DNA from: Apostichopus japonicus
Taxonomy: Eukaryota > Echinodermata > Holothuroidea > Aspidochirotida > Stichopodidae
Assembly: GCF_037975245.1 (NCBI RefSeq)
Contig: NC_092581.1
Location: forward strand, 8,805,303-8,869,302
Length of the DNA: 64,000 bases
Direction: 5' to 3'
Program-made: the position numbers and the translations under genes
The notes under the pieces: model-generated
Databases searched by the model: none
What the model was told of the DNA's origin: nothing
What the model saw: the letters and a program-made list of their open reading frames with translations, nothing else
In this document: one piece after another, positions 1 to 12,512 of the stretch
How the letters are laid out: every line of letters starts with the position of its first letter
Numbering within the stretch: the first letter of the stretch is position 1

Positions 1-1354
1 TGTGTATCTTATCTTGGCATACTGTACTACATACCACAACAGGGCTTAACATGCATAAATATACAAAACGTTAAATGGATGTTGTTGTAATTGTACATGC
101 AGAAATCCCTCAACTGATGGCCGGCTTTGGATTTATTATGTTATTTAAATTACTCTGCTTTCATTGACTCGCAAGTCAACTGTTATTTTTCGGATATTGC
201 ACACATGTTTAGCTGTTCTTCCTTCGGAAAGACAACCTTTTTATTGTTAGATAAAAGCCTGTTTTCGTTTAGAGAAGATCGGGTGAATAATTTCACTGTT
301 TTTCTTTTAATTGAAACTTTGTCAGATTGGTGTTAAACAGGAATGAATGCCAACAGCGGTGGTTTGCATTGATTCACAGTTGTTACGGTGCAGGGCAGTA
401 AAGGGCAATGGTGTCTGGCAGCATTAGCTGCTGATATTACGTTCTATACTGCAAGCACAGCTATGACACAACCGTTCAGTACGCCGGTGGTTAATCACCA
501 TTTCGAATCTACTGTCTTTCCAAACTTTTTTAAAGGAAAGAAACAATTTCCTGTGTTCTGTTTCAGTTTCAGCGTGGAAATGTCTAGGTCACTTGTTGCT
601 GCAAAGCAGTTGCAGGCTACAAGTGCATTACAACTGCAGCGCTTGAAAAATTGGAGGTAGTTAGTGAGTCAATAATTTTGCAGACTTAACATTGGTGCTT
701 ATAGTTTGATTGAATTGTAATATTGGTATTATACAGTCCAACCATTAACTACAGTAGATTTATGAAATTTTCGACTAAAATTTCATTTTCTTGTATTTGT
801 TAGTTCAATTATGAACTGGCAGGAGTTGCTTAACTTTACGGAAATAGTTCAAGCCTGTGAGAGAAGCCTTGGGTGTTTAATAGACTGTTCTTTGAAAATG
901 GAAGGAAGAAGGTCCTTATTAATGGGTTGTTTAACATGCATTTGCTCTTTACATGTACTGTGTACATGGGGGCATTTTCCATAGATGCATTTATGGTCAA
1001 GTTTTTTATGAACTCTGGCCTTATTGAGCCTATGGAAAATAGAGAAGTCAAGCTTTTTAGACATTACAGTAACCCCCAGGCTAAAATTCATCTGAAATTG
1101 AGATGACCGACGATGTTTTAACTTTGTAAATTATTATTTCTTTTGCAACTTGTTTATGTCATACTGTAGTGACCTGAAGCCATTTACTTTCTCTTTATTT
1201 CTATTTTCACATTTCAAGGTCAAATGTTAATATTGTTGACCCCGAAACCATTGTCATCATCAGGTCATATGCAAGTAATATCTTCGGCATGTCGGTATCA
1301 GTAAAATTTAGCCTCATTGCCGATAACAGCAAACCAATATCGAACTTTCAAATT

Positions 1355-2110
1355 GGAAGGCTGTTCTTTCTGGATATTAAACATTTTGGAATAAAAATAC
1401 CATATACCATGCAATCCTTTAGGGCTGTGCATTTACGTTTAATGATCTAAAAATTTAAACGGTCGAATTTTTGTTCGTTTAAACGTGACATTTGACCTTG
1501 ACTTCCCTAAAAATCGAGCTACACGAAATATAGGGTCAACAATCCAACTTTACCCTGATAGAAAATGTACAAAAGAAAAGTATTTTTACTTCTTCATATT
1601 ATGCAGTAATTTTTCTCCTCACTTTAAGCTATATAATTACTTCCCACTGTAATACATGGTCATAACCTCCCTCTTCCCCCTCCCCAGGGTTCGCATTAGC
1701 CATGGGATTGCGTGTTTTGATTTGATTTTCATAATTTGATTTCAAATCCTTCATGTCAAAAGTTGCCAAGACTAGATTTTCTCGCAATATATATCAGCGC
1801 TCAAGTTGACTTAAACATTTGGGCTGTGTAGCGATTAATGGCTAAGAATTTGTTTAAACCGAGTTTTGTTCGTTTAGACATTTACACTTGTAAACGGCAC
1901 AGCCCTAAAATTCGTACCAGCGGATTAAATAGGTTGAAGCCCACAGACAAATAAGAGCTGAAAATCTCTGATATTTTTTGGTTCTCACATAAATTCTTGG
2001 ACAAATTTAACTCACTCACTCTACATAATAATTCAGATAGTTATGTTGAATTTGAGCAAAATTGTATGGCAAGGAATCATAAAGCCAACTTGCCTGTCAG
2101 GTTTTGAAAC
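1355..2110. repeat. Dispersed repeat, copy A (interrupted)
   Basis: The flanks 1355-1419 and 1908-2110 align by eye, in the same order and orientation, with 13108-13360. Shared blocks include GTTCTTTCTGGATATT, the segment around AGCGGATTAAAT, the AAATAAGAGCTG block, the CAGATAGTTAT block and GGCAAGGAATCA. Copy A is broken between 1419 and 1908 by a 488-bp insertion that copy B lacks. The repeat has no recognisable coding capacity and I cannot name its family. Confidence 0.75.
1420..1907. mobile_element. hAT-like MITE with terminal inverted repeats
   Basis: The element begins TAGGGCTGTGC and ends GCACAGCCCTA, an exact 11-bp terminal inverted repeat, followed inward by related GTTTA-rich subterminal sequence. 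The flanking octamers are CAATCCTT (1412-1419) and AAATTCGT (1908-1915). The unoccupied paralogous site near 13160 reads AAATCCTT, so both flanks are plausible diverged copies of one 8-bp target duplication, the size typical of hAT insertions. There is no transposase frame, so it is non-autonomous. A second hAT-type terminus, CAGGGTTCGCATTAGC, lies inside at 1685-1700. Family placement rests on TIR form and TSD length. Confidence 0.75.
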
Positions 2111-2944
2111 CATGTAGGCTGGCTGGTTTCTATGGCAATGGTTTGAAGTTTCTTTGACCTATATTATGCAAGTTCAACTTCACCATGCCTGTATTGTTAT
2201 TATAACAGGCCTTTGACACAATTAACACTTAGGATAGTGAAAGTACTTTTCTCTTATTTTTTACCGGTTAATGCTTTTATTGTCCTATCTGACTATTTCA
2301 ACACCCTAAAGTGCTTAAGTTCTTGGAAGCAACCTCTTTTCGTGTCACATTTGTAATCCATTGGCTGAATTAAAGTTGATGAGAAAACCAGTGAGATTTT
2401 AAGCTTATTTGTTTACCTTTATAGGCTGAAAATATGACCTAATGGAGAAACAAGAGGTTATCAATTTAACAGTTCACCCGGTTTAAGTATCTCTTATTGG
2501 CCGAATCACCGGATAACAGGTGTGTTAAATAGCTTCCATCCACCAAAAGTAAATTGGAGATACATCTGTCACCCTTCAGAATAGGCCCATGTGTGTTGCG
2601 TGTACTATTGTATAATTTGTAACTTGTCTGCTGTCTGTAAACCTTGCAAAGTACTCTTTGAGTGGATAATTTATTATGCATTTAATTCTTTACCAATGTG
2701 TGAGGATTTATTTGTCTGTCTATTTGGGGTTTTGTTTGGCATTTGTTTACTTGCCTTACTTCAGTTACCTATGCGGTCAAATTGTCATGCATGTGTGTGA
2801 GTGAGTACTTGTGTGTATGTGTGTATGTAGCTAAATTTAATTGGGATATTGCAAGATTTAGCCAACTTCAGCCGATATCATACTTAACACATGTATGGCT
2901 TAACTTTAACTAAAAGGATCCTATGGTTATAGATGAGTATGTAA

Positions 2945-3327
2945 AGGTCATGGGAAGGTGGTAGAGGGCAAAATGTGAGATCTTTTACCACTATATCTCA
3001 TGAACAGTATAGCCTACAGTAAGTGACAGTTTCCTTTGCCATGTTAGTTTGCCTCCTGACCTGCAAATTCAAGGTCAGTAGACGGTGAATTTGGAATTTG
3101 GAAACTGCAGAAATAAACCTTGGATGAACTTCATGTTTGCATCTGTATGTGAATCTACCATATTGAGTACAAGTAACCTGGCAGTGTTTTCTTCAAAGGT
3201 CAAAGGTCATTTGGGTTCAAAAAAGTAATCATGTACTCGGGTTGAGTGTGTATCTTGGCCTTACCCAGCTCATGGAACCCATCTTGTGTCTTGGAGTTCA
3301 AAGATTGGTTGAGGTCACCAGAGGTCA
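2945..3327. promoter_or_regulatory. Cluster of AGGTCA nuclear-receptor half-sites (DR1, DR4)
   Basis: AGGTCA occurs six times in under 400 bases. Two copies separated by one base (3197-3209) form a perfect DR1, the layout bound by HNF4, RXR and COUP-TF type receptors. Two copies separated by four bases (3312-3327) form a DR4. The cluster lies 0.6-1 kb upstream of the foxo exon, in intron 1. The surrounding text has the look of a dispersed repeat, so the sites may be repeat-borne, and binding is inference. Confidence 0.3.
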
Positions 3328-3940
3328 AAGTCTGAGACTCTTGTAAAAATTACTTAGTTCCAACAATCAAACTGGGATGAACTTTATACTGAAAGTATAG
3401 GGTCATGTTATTGAGAATCAAAACTATTGTTTTCTATGCAGGTTAAACATCATTTGTTGTCAAAACTTCCAAATATGGCACACAGTGTGAGACAAATGTG
3501 CACTCATCATATGTGGCACGGAATGATGTACTTTATTGACATTTTGATTGGCTTTTAGATTGCATCATTTGGAAAACAGTGTCTTACAGTGTCTTAATAG
3601 TGTATTATGTCTTCGGATTTCTTCAAAGTAGTTTCCAAAGAAAAGTTTGAATGTCTTGATTGTATTGTTGCCATTTGCTTCACTTCTAGGAGCAAAATGC
3701 TTTCTTCTTGGTTCAGGGACCTGGACTAAGTTGTTATGTAAATCCTACATGACAAATATGTATTTAGTTACATTCAAATTTCGTTGAGCTGGGTTTTCCG
3801 TCGGACAGTACTGTATGCACAAAATGGGCAAAAGTTGTAGTCAAACCTTTAGGGAAACTGCCATCGAATTCAAATTTGTTGAGGACTTGCAAGTCAATTT
3901 AAATACCCTCTATGATTGATTGATACCCGCAAGAATAATA

Positions 3941-3967
3941 TTTTCCATTTCTCATTTACCTCTGCAG
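3941..3967 (+). other. foxo: Splice acceptor of the foxo terminal exon
   Basis: A long pyrimidine-rich tract ends in CTCTGCAG at 3967. The first exon codon, AAT at 3968, begins [11 protein letters not shown], the recognition helix of the forkhead domain. Vertebrate FOXO genes interrupt the forkhead domain at the same place, which supports both the splice site and the family call. The junction is in phase 0. Confidence 0.92.
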
Positions 3968-5257
3968 AATTCCATTCGCCACAACTTGTCCTTACACAGC
4001 CGGTTTGTGAGGGTGCAAAACGAAGGAACTGGAAAGAGTTCCTGGTGGATGATAAACCCAGATGCAAAACCAGGGAAGAGTTCGCGGCGCAGATCCTCCA
4101 GTATGGATGGGAACAATGCAAAATGGGATAAGAAGAGAGGCAGGGCGAAGAAAAAGGCAGAGGAGAAGGCCAAAAACTGTTACCAAAATTCGTCTCAAAA
4201 AAATGAAGGTGCTGATGACCAAAATTCACTTCCGTTTTCTTTGGGGGACTTCAGATCAAGGACCAGCTCTAACGCTAGCAGCTGTGGTAGGTTATCTCCG
4301 ATAATGGCACGTGAAGACTTAGCAGATATGCACGACAGGGAAGCGCCACCAATGTCACCCACTCCATATGTTGATCATATAGACGCACCCCATCATTTTG
4401 ATACAGATTCCACTCACCCTGTAGATTTAGCAGACTTAGCTGCATTGTCAATAAACGCCGGTATGAACAGTCCACACCGCCCGGACCGCATGGACCAACT
4501 GCCCATACCAAACTTCCCGCCAAATGGAGGACACTACCATAACACCGGTGCGAATAACGGTAATGGGTACCACTCCATTTACTCCCCTCAGAGCTCAACG
4601 TACAGTAATCCAGAACTCTCTCCCGGTCAGAACGGAGGGCAAAGCCCGTACAGCTCCTATAGCCAACCAGCCACACCAGTCATGAGTCCATTGAGCCAGC
4701 AACGGCAGTGTTCACCCAACAACGGTGACATCAACACTTCATATATTCCACCTTCAGGGTTAATCAGTCAATCAGCGACTATTCTGTCCCAAGACGCTCT
4801 CTTGAACAGGCAGTCTGCCCATGCTGGAATGATGCAGGCGGTGCACACACAGTCTGTGCAGCCGCCTAGTTGTCGCAATGAGAGTAACATGGTTCATCAG
4901 TCATCTCTGCACCCTTATGCCCTACATGGGCAGCTCCAACCTAACACCACGTCCTCACTAGCTGGAAGGGTGTCGTCATCACACAGGGGTGGTGGCAACG
5001 CGGGTCTTCAACTTTATCAGCACAATGCTGGTATGACAATGGGAACCAGTCTGCAACATCAGGGAGGCATGACTGGGTCCATTCCAAACGATCTTAATAA
5101 CTTGGAGATTAGTGGCACTGGGTTTGATTATGATATCGATAGCTTTCTAAGGAACGAAATGGCGCAAGGTGATGGATTTAGCAATGTGAGCTTTGACAAT
5201 ATAAATACTGGTAACACAGCTCCACCAGCATCAATGGGAACCAATTGGGTGCACTAA
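3968..5257 (+). CDS. foxo: FoxO transcription factor, terminal coding exon
   Basis: This exon encodes the last 429 residues of a forkhead box O protein, a nuclear effector of insulin/PI3K-AKT signalling that controls stress, metabolic and longevity genes. Exon residues 1-35 are the second half of the forkhead domain, with [11 protein letters not shown] (recognition helix) and [11 protein letters not shown] (wing region). RRRSSSMD at 40-47 is the second AKT and 14-3-3 site, with S45 as target. The basic stretch 55-69 fits the nuclear localisation signal. [10 protein letters not shown] at 95-104 is the third AKT site (S101) with following CK1-type serines, and GRLSPI follows. The middle is Ser/Pro/Asn/Gln-rich and disordered. 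The acidic C-terminal activation segment around [13 protein letters not shown] is conserved in type, and the protein ends NWVH. The open frame runs 16 codons upstream to an ATG at 3920, but that part is intron. The N-terminal AKT site and forkhead helices 1-2 lie outside the window. Confidence 0.96.
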   Translation, partial: NSIRHNLSLHSRFVRVQNEGTGKSSWWMINPDAKPGKSSRRRSSSMDGNNAKWDKKRGRAKKKAEEKAKNCYQNSSQKNEGADDQNSLPFSLGDFRSRTSSNASSCGRLSPIMAREDLADMHDREAPPMSPTPYVDHIDAPHHFDTDSTHPVDLADLAALSINAGMNSPHRPDRMDQLPIPNFPPNGGHYHNTGANNGNGYHSIYSPQSSTYSNPELSPGQNGGQSPYSSYSQPATPVMSPLSQQRQCSPNNGDINTSYIPPSGLISQSATILSQDALLNRQSAHAGMMQAVHTQSVQPPSCRNESNMVHQSSLHPYALHGQLQPNTTSSLAGRVSSSHRGGGNAGLQLYQHNAGMTMGTSLQHQGGMTGSIPNDLNNLEISGTGFDYDIDSFLRNEMAQGDGFSNVSFDNINTGNTAPPASMGTNWVH

Positions 5258-5262
5258 GACCG

Positions 5263-5268
5263 GTAAGT
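5263..5268 (+). other. foxo: Probable 3' UTR splice donor after the foxo stop
   Basis: The stop TAA at 5255-5257 is followed by GACCG and then GTAAGT, a consensus donor (CCG|GTAAGT). Vertebrate FOXO genes are remembered to have a largely non-coding last exon, so this donor probably joins to a distant 3' UTR exon. A junction five bases after the stop is too close to trigger nonsense-mediated decay. If the donor is skipped, possible poly(A) signals in the read-through are AATAAA at 6462-6467 and near 6731. The acceptor could not be placed. Confidence 0.6.
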
Positions 5269-8200
5269 TGATATTTTACATTAGTTTCAGCTGTGAAAAA
5301 GAAAATTGTCATTGACACTACTCATGAATTGATAACTTATTATTGTCAAGTCTTGTGTTTTCTGCTCAGTTATGTTTGTGATTTAAAGGGCAAAAGAACA
5401 TTCTTAATTTGTTCTGCTTGCATCATCACGCAGCCTATGTTGTGAATGCTTCTTGCATTTGGTCACCAGTATTACGAAACCTGGCAAGTATTACTCAAAA
5501 CAAGATGGCAGCTGATCAAAATAACACATTCACCTTGGTCTACGTCCCGAAATGAACATCAGCTTTGCAGCTACCCTATTGTTTTTGATTCTTAAACAAT
5601 TATGAACAATGTGGAAAAAGGCAACTTGAAAACATTCAAGGTTCAAGACATTGCCTCATCATTTGAAATGATGCATGCCTACGAAGGCAATCTTGTGAAC
5701 TTCATATAAAAGGGAAATGTCTGTCACACAGCATTGTGCTTTAAAACTAGGACATGAATGATAATAGCAAGCCAGCTTAGGTCATCATAGAGGGAGACAT
5801 TGCAGAGAGCAGCTGTCATGCCAAATGTGTACCTTAAACTGAGATTTTTTGCAAATACCAAGTAAGTCAAGTTGTGGACTTCTCTGCATAGAATGAGTAA
5901 GATCTGGAGACTTGTTTTGCTGCTTGTTCCAGTCTGAGGCTAGACATATCGCCCTACCCAGGGATTATTATTCTGCAACCTTTTCTTCCCACTTGTTTGT
6001 TTTAATTGATCCAAAGTTTATAGGAAGGAATTTTGACAAGGGTGAACTTGTCTAAAGAGTTGAATACAAGATATGAGAGTACTCCCAGCTGAGTTAGGGT
6101 GTTGGTCTCTTCAAAATTCTACACCTTGCCCACACACATAGCAGGTGCTGTGATTCTAAACCCTTACAGGATACACTGATTCCTGTCCCAGACTTTAACC
6201 TAGTAAAAACATCGCTCGTGTTTTGGTTTCCTTTCATTTGACATTTCTAGAGAGATGAAATCTATCCTAGGAAAGAAAGGAAAAGAAACAAAATGATTGG
6301 CATACCGTAGGAGAAAAAGAGGCTTGTGTGTGTGTGAAAGGGTACCCGGTATGTGCGTGCATAGACTTAAAAGTCATGTGCTTTTACACAGTGTTTAGAG
6401 TGTTTTGGGTTAATTGCCAAGCTAACCCTGACCAGATTGATGTACACAGTGCAGCAGATGCAATAAAAAAAAGTGCAGTAGATTCAATGAGATAGATAGA
6501 ACTAAAAAATCCTTGGTACCAGCACCACAGGAGTGTTTTATTGAAGGCCTGTACTCAAAGGGAAGTGAACTAAGTAAAAACTGTTTAATGACAATGCCAT
6601 GGTACAAAAGGAACGGCTGGATTTGGCATGATCATTCTCTCGGGAGTAAGAAGTTTGCTCGAACCCATTAGATTTTAAACCACCCAGCAGAAATATTTTA
6701 TTTGAATAATATTCTTAAAGATAACACACAAATAAAATGATCAAGCAATCTCATCCCAGAGAAAGTCAGTGTCACTCTGTCATCATTCAAGATTGCAGAT
6801 GATAAATTTCACACTGCGGCCTGTTGCGCTGTCCACCGTAGCTTGTTGAAATCCTTGAACAAATTAATGGAAGGGACAATTCGTCAGTGTTCATTGCATT
6901 TCTAGTCTGACAAATATATTCAAGTATTGCTATATATACTGTATAAGTTAATATTGGTATCTCAATGGTTTTTCCGTATATCCACCCGAAATGTACTGCA
7001 CACGATCTCATTTACTCCAGCTACATATGGCACAGTTGGTAATGATTTAGCTGTTTCAATTCACTCTTCTCTTACCTGTCTCCAGTCTACTTATGCACTT
7101 TCGTCATCTAGCTAACTTACAGTACCAAGTTCTGGTAACATTTTAGTACTGCACCCTCCCTCATCAAGTGAACAATCCTTCATCTGGGAATCCGCCCACT
7201 AAATCCTCCTCCCAACTCTATGATTCATGGACTTACCTATCAGTTTTGGGGAACAAGTTTTTGGGAAGTAAGCCACATTGATGGACATCCCAGTGCCATC
7301 CCAGTTCTCCCTCCCTCACTCCCCCCCCCCCCCCTGCCTCTTTTCTTCCCAAGACCATTCTGACGCGTTAAACTCCTACAGTACACGTTTGTGTTTGTCA
7401 TGAAGTTTCTGCATTGTTATGAAATCACAATGAGCTTTAAGGATTTGAGCATAACTACAGTATGGTTTCCTCAAACAAGCAAGTGGAGTAGTGTGATATA
7501 ATATTATATAAATATAATATTATATAAAGAAGACAAAAAGGTGTTAATTACTTAACTTTTGTGTGGTTGCATTGGTTTAAATTAACTTTTAAAAAGCTCA
7601 AATTACAAAAAGAAAGTGAAAAAACCAAGTTATTTGCATGTCATAACCATTAAGGCAATGACAGAAATGAACATACTGAACATTCAAGGTTGTGGTGAAT
7701 TTGTCAAATAACAATAATTACTTGTCCACTCTGTAACCATGTTTCTGCTTGTGCTTGCAAATAAACTGTCATTGACCAGATGCTTTTCGTTTTGGTGTAC
7801 AGTACGGTAGCTACCATCTAAAGTATGCTATTTGTGTAATGGAAAGACCCCTGACTTTTGTTAAATTTCTTCCTTCTATGAGTAAAGTTTATTCCAAAGG
7901 GCAGAAGAAGGAATATGAACAAAAAGAAAGAAGGTCAAGCCAGGAAATTCTGCTATGACTGAGTTGTTACAATGTTTCAAACTTACTCATTCAGGCAGAC
8001 TTGCATAGGAGCTTAGCTGTTATTAGGATAGTTACTGAAGTCACCTTGGGTGGTATTCAGGGTAGAAGGTTACAAATAGTTGTTGAAAAACTGGTCCATC
8101 AACAACTACATAAAGAAGGGGGGGTTGGCAGTATTTAATCTGTTATCGAGTCATTAATCATGAACCTCAGTTTTATTCTTTCACATTGTTTACACCTGAG

Positions 8201-11200
8201 GTGGAGGACAAACCCAGTCTGCTTGATGATGGACACATGTCACTACCAACAGTAGGATGGGGGGGGGGTGTATATTATTGGTCCATTGACCGATTGACTG
8301 ACTGACTAACTGTAAATAAAATCTGGATTGGTTTAAATAATGAATATTCATGACATTGACTAGTTAATGGATACTGACTGTATCATCACTAGTCTTGTAT
8401 GGAACGAGGTAGAAGTTGTTGAAATGCAAGATGGTAAAAAGAGTTGGAAGTTCTTCAGAGGGAGAATAAAGTTAAACAGTGCTCAGTGGAAGAAAAGGTC
8501 ATTGCAACAATAGAGGAAAGAAAAGTTCAGAGAGTGAAGAAGAAACAGATTGGTTAAAGGGGAGAGGATAAATTAGAAAATAACAGAACTAAACTTGAAC
8601 TTACTTGACATGAAATTTACTAAGTATGATCAGATTTGTTTTTGCAGATACAGTTTGCTTGGTACCTCTGTACTACATTGATATCAATTTTGGATTCGTT
8701 TGTATGGACAATGTTTGTTGTGGAGAAACTTGTCTGATACAGTACTGTATAAGTTTGTCAGCATTCCTGTTTCTTCCTTTGAGGTTCCCTCTTAATTAGA
8801 AGTGGCAAGCTAACTAGGAAGTCCTTCAGGTTAGCTAATTTATCAAGGTCTCTTTATGCTCAATCTCTCTCCTCAGAGCTTGTGTCTTTGCCAAGTTTTG
8901 CTTTTTTCTCAAACCTGGATGAAGGCAATCACAATACAAGTTAGTGTGGAGGTATTGCTACAGTATAGTTAAGTACAGTACACTAGGAGTGCGGGGTAGG
9001 CATCAGTGGCAGAGCTGGATGTTACCATATTATCGTCCGGGTTCCAAACTCTGCAACTTACGAAAGTCTGTAAATCAATCCTGTTCTGAAAAGATTTGCG
9101 AAAATGATTTTGATGTTCCAATGAGAACTGTGTAAAGGTGTTTTTGTGATAATTCATGTGAAGGGCTATATATATTACTTGCACAGGGTAATTACCGTTG
9201 TTAAATTACAGTAGCCACCTTGCCTGATTTGAGGCTCCTGCATACTCACTCCATGCCTGAGGATAATATCTCATGGGAGAAGTCATTTCTAGAGACATGG
9301 TAATCTCAGGAGAGTCACTGCAGAATAAAAGGATCATGAAGCAGCCATCATCTTACTTGGAATCTAATAAGACTGATGAATTAAACTCCAATGACAATAA
9401 TATGACATTGACACTCATGACAACAATTTGAGCATCTGCTTTGTTCTGACATAATCTACCATTTGTTCAAAGTTTGATAGCACTATGCTACTCTAAAATC
9501 ATATTACCAGGGTGCACGTATACTTCTAGGAGGGGTGTCAGCATCAAAGCAAAGGGGTAGGCGGGGGGGGGGGGAGGTGAAGGAGTGGTTAGAACACTAC
9601 TAAAAAATATCCTAGTGTACAGTGCAGCAATATATTTACAGAACACCCTAAGGATTTTTTCGAAGGATTTCAAAATATAGAACAAGGTTCAAAATTTTAC
9701 ATTAACAACTCTCCATTTTACCAAACCTTTGTCAAAGGGATGGGGAAGCGCCTCCCTTTCTCCCCTTAGACTCCTTCCCCAGGATGGCACATGTTAAAGC
9801 CCCCTTCCCGGGCCAGTACCATTTGAAATAAACCATTTTCTTTTTGCAAGCAGTTGGCAAAGGTGTCGAACAAAATCTGTTTGGATGAAAACCTGTTCAG
9901 AATGGAATGAAACTATTAATCATAACTTAATTGCTGGAATAATTTGCAATCACTTTTTCAGTAATTGATTGCAAATGCTGTCACATCCTTTGTTAGTACT
10001 TGAAAAGTAGCAACCGGTCCCACGTAGAACAAAGTTTGTAAACTGCTGCTGGACTTTGTGAGTGTGCTTATACTTTCCAGCATATTTTTTATGATGTGTT
10101 CAATGGCATTTTTATTATATACCAGGAAGGCTACGTGCAGCAGCAGGAAGGTCTTAATCGGTACAAATACAGTATATATACGCGGCTTAGGATCGACGAG
10201 CCGTTGAAAGTTCTGTACAGTACGCGCAGTTGATTGAAAGCAGGTAATTGTAGCAGAGATTCTACATCGTGGTAATTTATGATATGCAATTAGGAGAGTG
10301 ATTACCTTTAATGTAGGGAGGAAGGCCCCTGGATAAAGCCACTGAAATGGCTTCCTGCAGTATAGAATTCATAAGTGCTGATAGCTTTGATATGGCTGAA
10401 ATAGCTGAGTGAAGTTTTCATCACTGGTGTGTATGATCTCCCCCATCACTGTCACTATGTGAGTGTCGCTGTACTTCCAGGCTGAACATGTGCTGACATG
10501 TCGGTTTCCTTTCACAGCACATCCATGATGCAACACTGCTGCGCCTGCAAGCCATTGGCTAGCTTCCAAAGTATTTGAGAAGAGCTAGCTACTGTAGAAA
10601 CTTGAAATTTGTGCCGATTACAAAGTTGTTCCATGACTCAGTTTATTATATGCCTGTCATGGTGGTATAACGTTGCAGTGGGTAGGAACTGGGACTGGAT
10701 CTTTGAGGGAAAAAAGGTTATGTTTGATGAAACTTTCTGAGATTTATTGCACTTGTCCTATCTTGTCTCTATCATTACATTGAGAAACAAATTAGTTTAG
10801 AAATGATGGTTCTGTTCTAAGAATAATTAACCCTGAAGGAATCTATTGGGAGGTTGGTGACTCAATACTCTGTAGTTGGTCATTGAGCTGAAATTTTACA
10901 AATTATTTTCAGCTACTTTAGGTAGGTTGGAGTGCATTTTATATGCAGAGTTTAGGCATGTAAGTTTAATTGTGCGGAAAGTTTCTGTTGCTGTGAATTT
11001 TTTTCGAAACTTTTTCCAGTAGTAATACTACACTTTATACCATTAATACTCTGTAGGACCAACTGGCCCGTTATTCGGATGATCTTGATGGAGTACGGTA
11101 TTAGTCAGACTATAGGCGATGACATTGTATAATTTGCTGGGGAGAATGCGGTGCAACAGATATTATGTTGCATAGTATGGTATTACAACACTGATTCACA

Positions 11201-12136
11201 TATATACATAAAAATTCTAATGTGCTGTTTGCACTGCCTGTATTTTTGGCTGTGCATAGCAAGATTATCTGTGGTACTGTAGCTTATCAAAATTGAAAAT
11301 TCTCCCAACAAAAGTGCTGGCATATGGATCAAATTGGTTTTTCGCTACGGATTGGGACTGGCTTGTTAGCTTAAAGTACCCGCATGCTGGCTAATGTAGC
11401 CCAAGCGTGTCTAACTGCGTACTGTGCAATTGGTAGATGCACAGCAGTGCTCAAGTGTTACTTTTGGATAAATCTTTTGTTTCAATACTTTCAGAAGATT
11501 AAGTCCAAAAATTAAAATTATAGCCTAATGAACAAAGCTTCCCTACTAGGTTGGTTGTACATTTCTTTGGTATCTTGTTCAATGAATCACTCAATGAGAA
11601 AAATGACTGGGTAGGAGGAAAGCCATGTCTGATTTTCTGTAGGCATATGTAATAGAGTTACATTAGGGGGCAGTCAGTGTATAATTAGCAGCTCTGGAAC
11701 AGCTAGTATTCTTTTATCCGTCATAACTAGGGTGATTACCCGCTAAAGTAGCTGGTTGGATTTCCTTTAACCGTTTGCCAACTTCCCAATATTGTCCAAT
11801 CAGATTTGATTGCAATTTTCTGTTTTATAACCTAAGTGCTGTATAGGAAGGTCTGACTTTTCATCATCCATGAAGGTGCATTTACATTAGCTGTTATCTG
11901 TTAACAAATTATGTAAAACAATGTCCTGAGCAGTCTAGGCTAGGTACATCAGATCCCTAGGTATTAAACAGGAATCCATAGTCCTTACAATGGTACAGTA
12001 ATTATAATTGTTTTGAGCAGCAGTATACAATGACTGCTGTTTTCAAGATTTTTGGTTACGAAGTGCTCAGTAACCTTTGCAATCATACTAACGTGTGTGT
12101 ATGTGTAGGTGTGTGTGTATTTGACAACTTGCTTGT
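5269..12136. other. Non-coding stretch downstream of the foxo exon
   Basis: No convincing gene is present. Open frames are short and lack domains. The stretch is AT-rich and CpG-poor, has many TACAGTA/TACTGTA heptamers, a poly(C)14 run at 7321-7334, a poly(G)12 run at 9563-9574 and a duplicated AT palindrome at 7497-7526. It is most simply a foxo 3' UTR intron and/or intergenic DNA. Confidence 0.6.
7497..7526. repeat. Duplicated AT palindrome
   Basis: The 14-mer TATAATATTATATA occurs at 7497-7510 and 7513-7526, separated by two bases. Each copy contains the self-complementary 12-mer TATAATATTATA, so the segment could form hairpins or a cruciform. No function can be assigned. Confidence 0.7.
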
Positions 12137-12512
12137 AAACACGATATCTCAACTTATCACCAGTTGAATCAATGTAATACTTGGTAGGTAGACCCCTCCC
12201 CCCCACCACCACCCCCATGATATGTAGATGTACACTATTGTTTTTGGCTCTCATCTCATGAATATTAATGAGTGGGCAGGGCTTAACAAATTCTTTAGAT
12301 GTCAGTATCTCTTCAAATATGTGCAATTTAGTTCATGCTTGGTATGGTGATGGAAACTACATATTCAGTACATGTTCTTTGCAACTACAATTTTTACCTC
12401 ATTAATATTCATGTGTGGGTGAGGTTTAACTGGAAAATGTCAAAAACAGCTTTTAAACACGATATCTCAACAAACGCAGGTTGAATCAATGTCATACGTA
12501 GAATGTAGATCC
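12137..12512. repeat. Degenerate direct repeat with AT-rich palindromes
   Basis: The block AAACACGATATCTCAAC, followed by a diverged TTGAATCAATGT segment, occurs at 12137-12170 and again at 12455-12492, an offset of 318 bases. A second pair, CTCATGAATATTAATGAG (12255-12272) and CTCATTAATATTCATG (12398-12413), each followed by a GTGGG and TTAAC segment, shows that parts of one repeat unit are present about twice. It looks like two damaged copies of a dispersed repeat. Confidence 0.55.

Larger units (their letters stand above)
1..3967 (+). other. foxo: 3' part of foxo intron 1
   Basis: This stretch lies directly upstream of the foxo terminal exon and ends in its splice acceptor, so it is read as the downstream end of the intron that splits the forkhead domain. 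The first coding exon (N-terminal AKT site and the first half of the forkhead domain) is not visible and must lie upstream of the window, so the intron exceeds 3.9 kb. The stretch holds a dispersed repeat (1355-2110), a hAT-like MITE inside it (1420-1907) and AGGTCA half-sites (2945-3327). Short open frames here have no recognisable domain and look like chance. Confidence 0.8.

Noticed and set aside
3920-3967. ATG at 3920 as the start of a 445-codon foxo protein
   Set aside because: The 16 codons before 3968 are the intron's pyrimidine tract and acceptor. FoxO proteins continue upstream with the rest of the forkhead domain, which is absent here.
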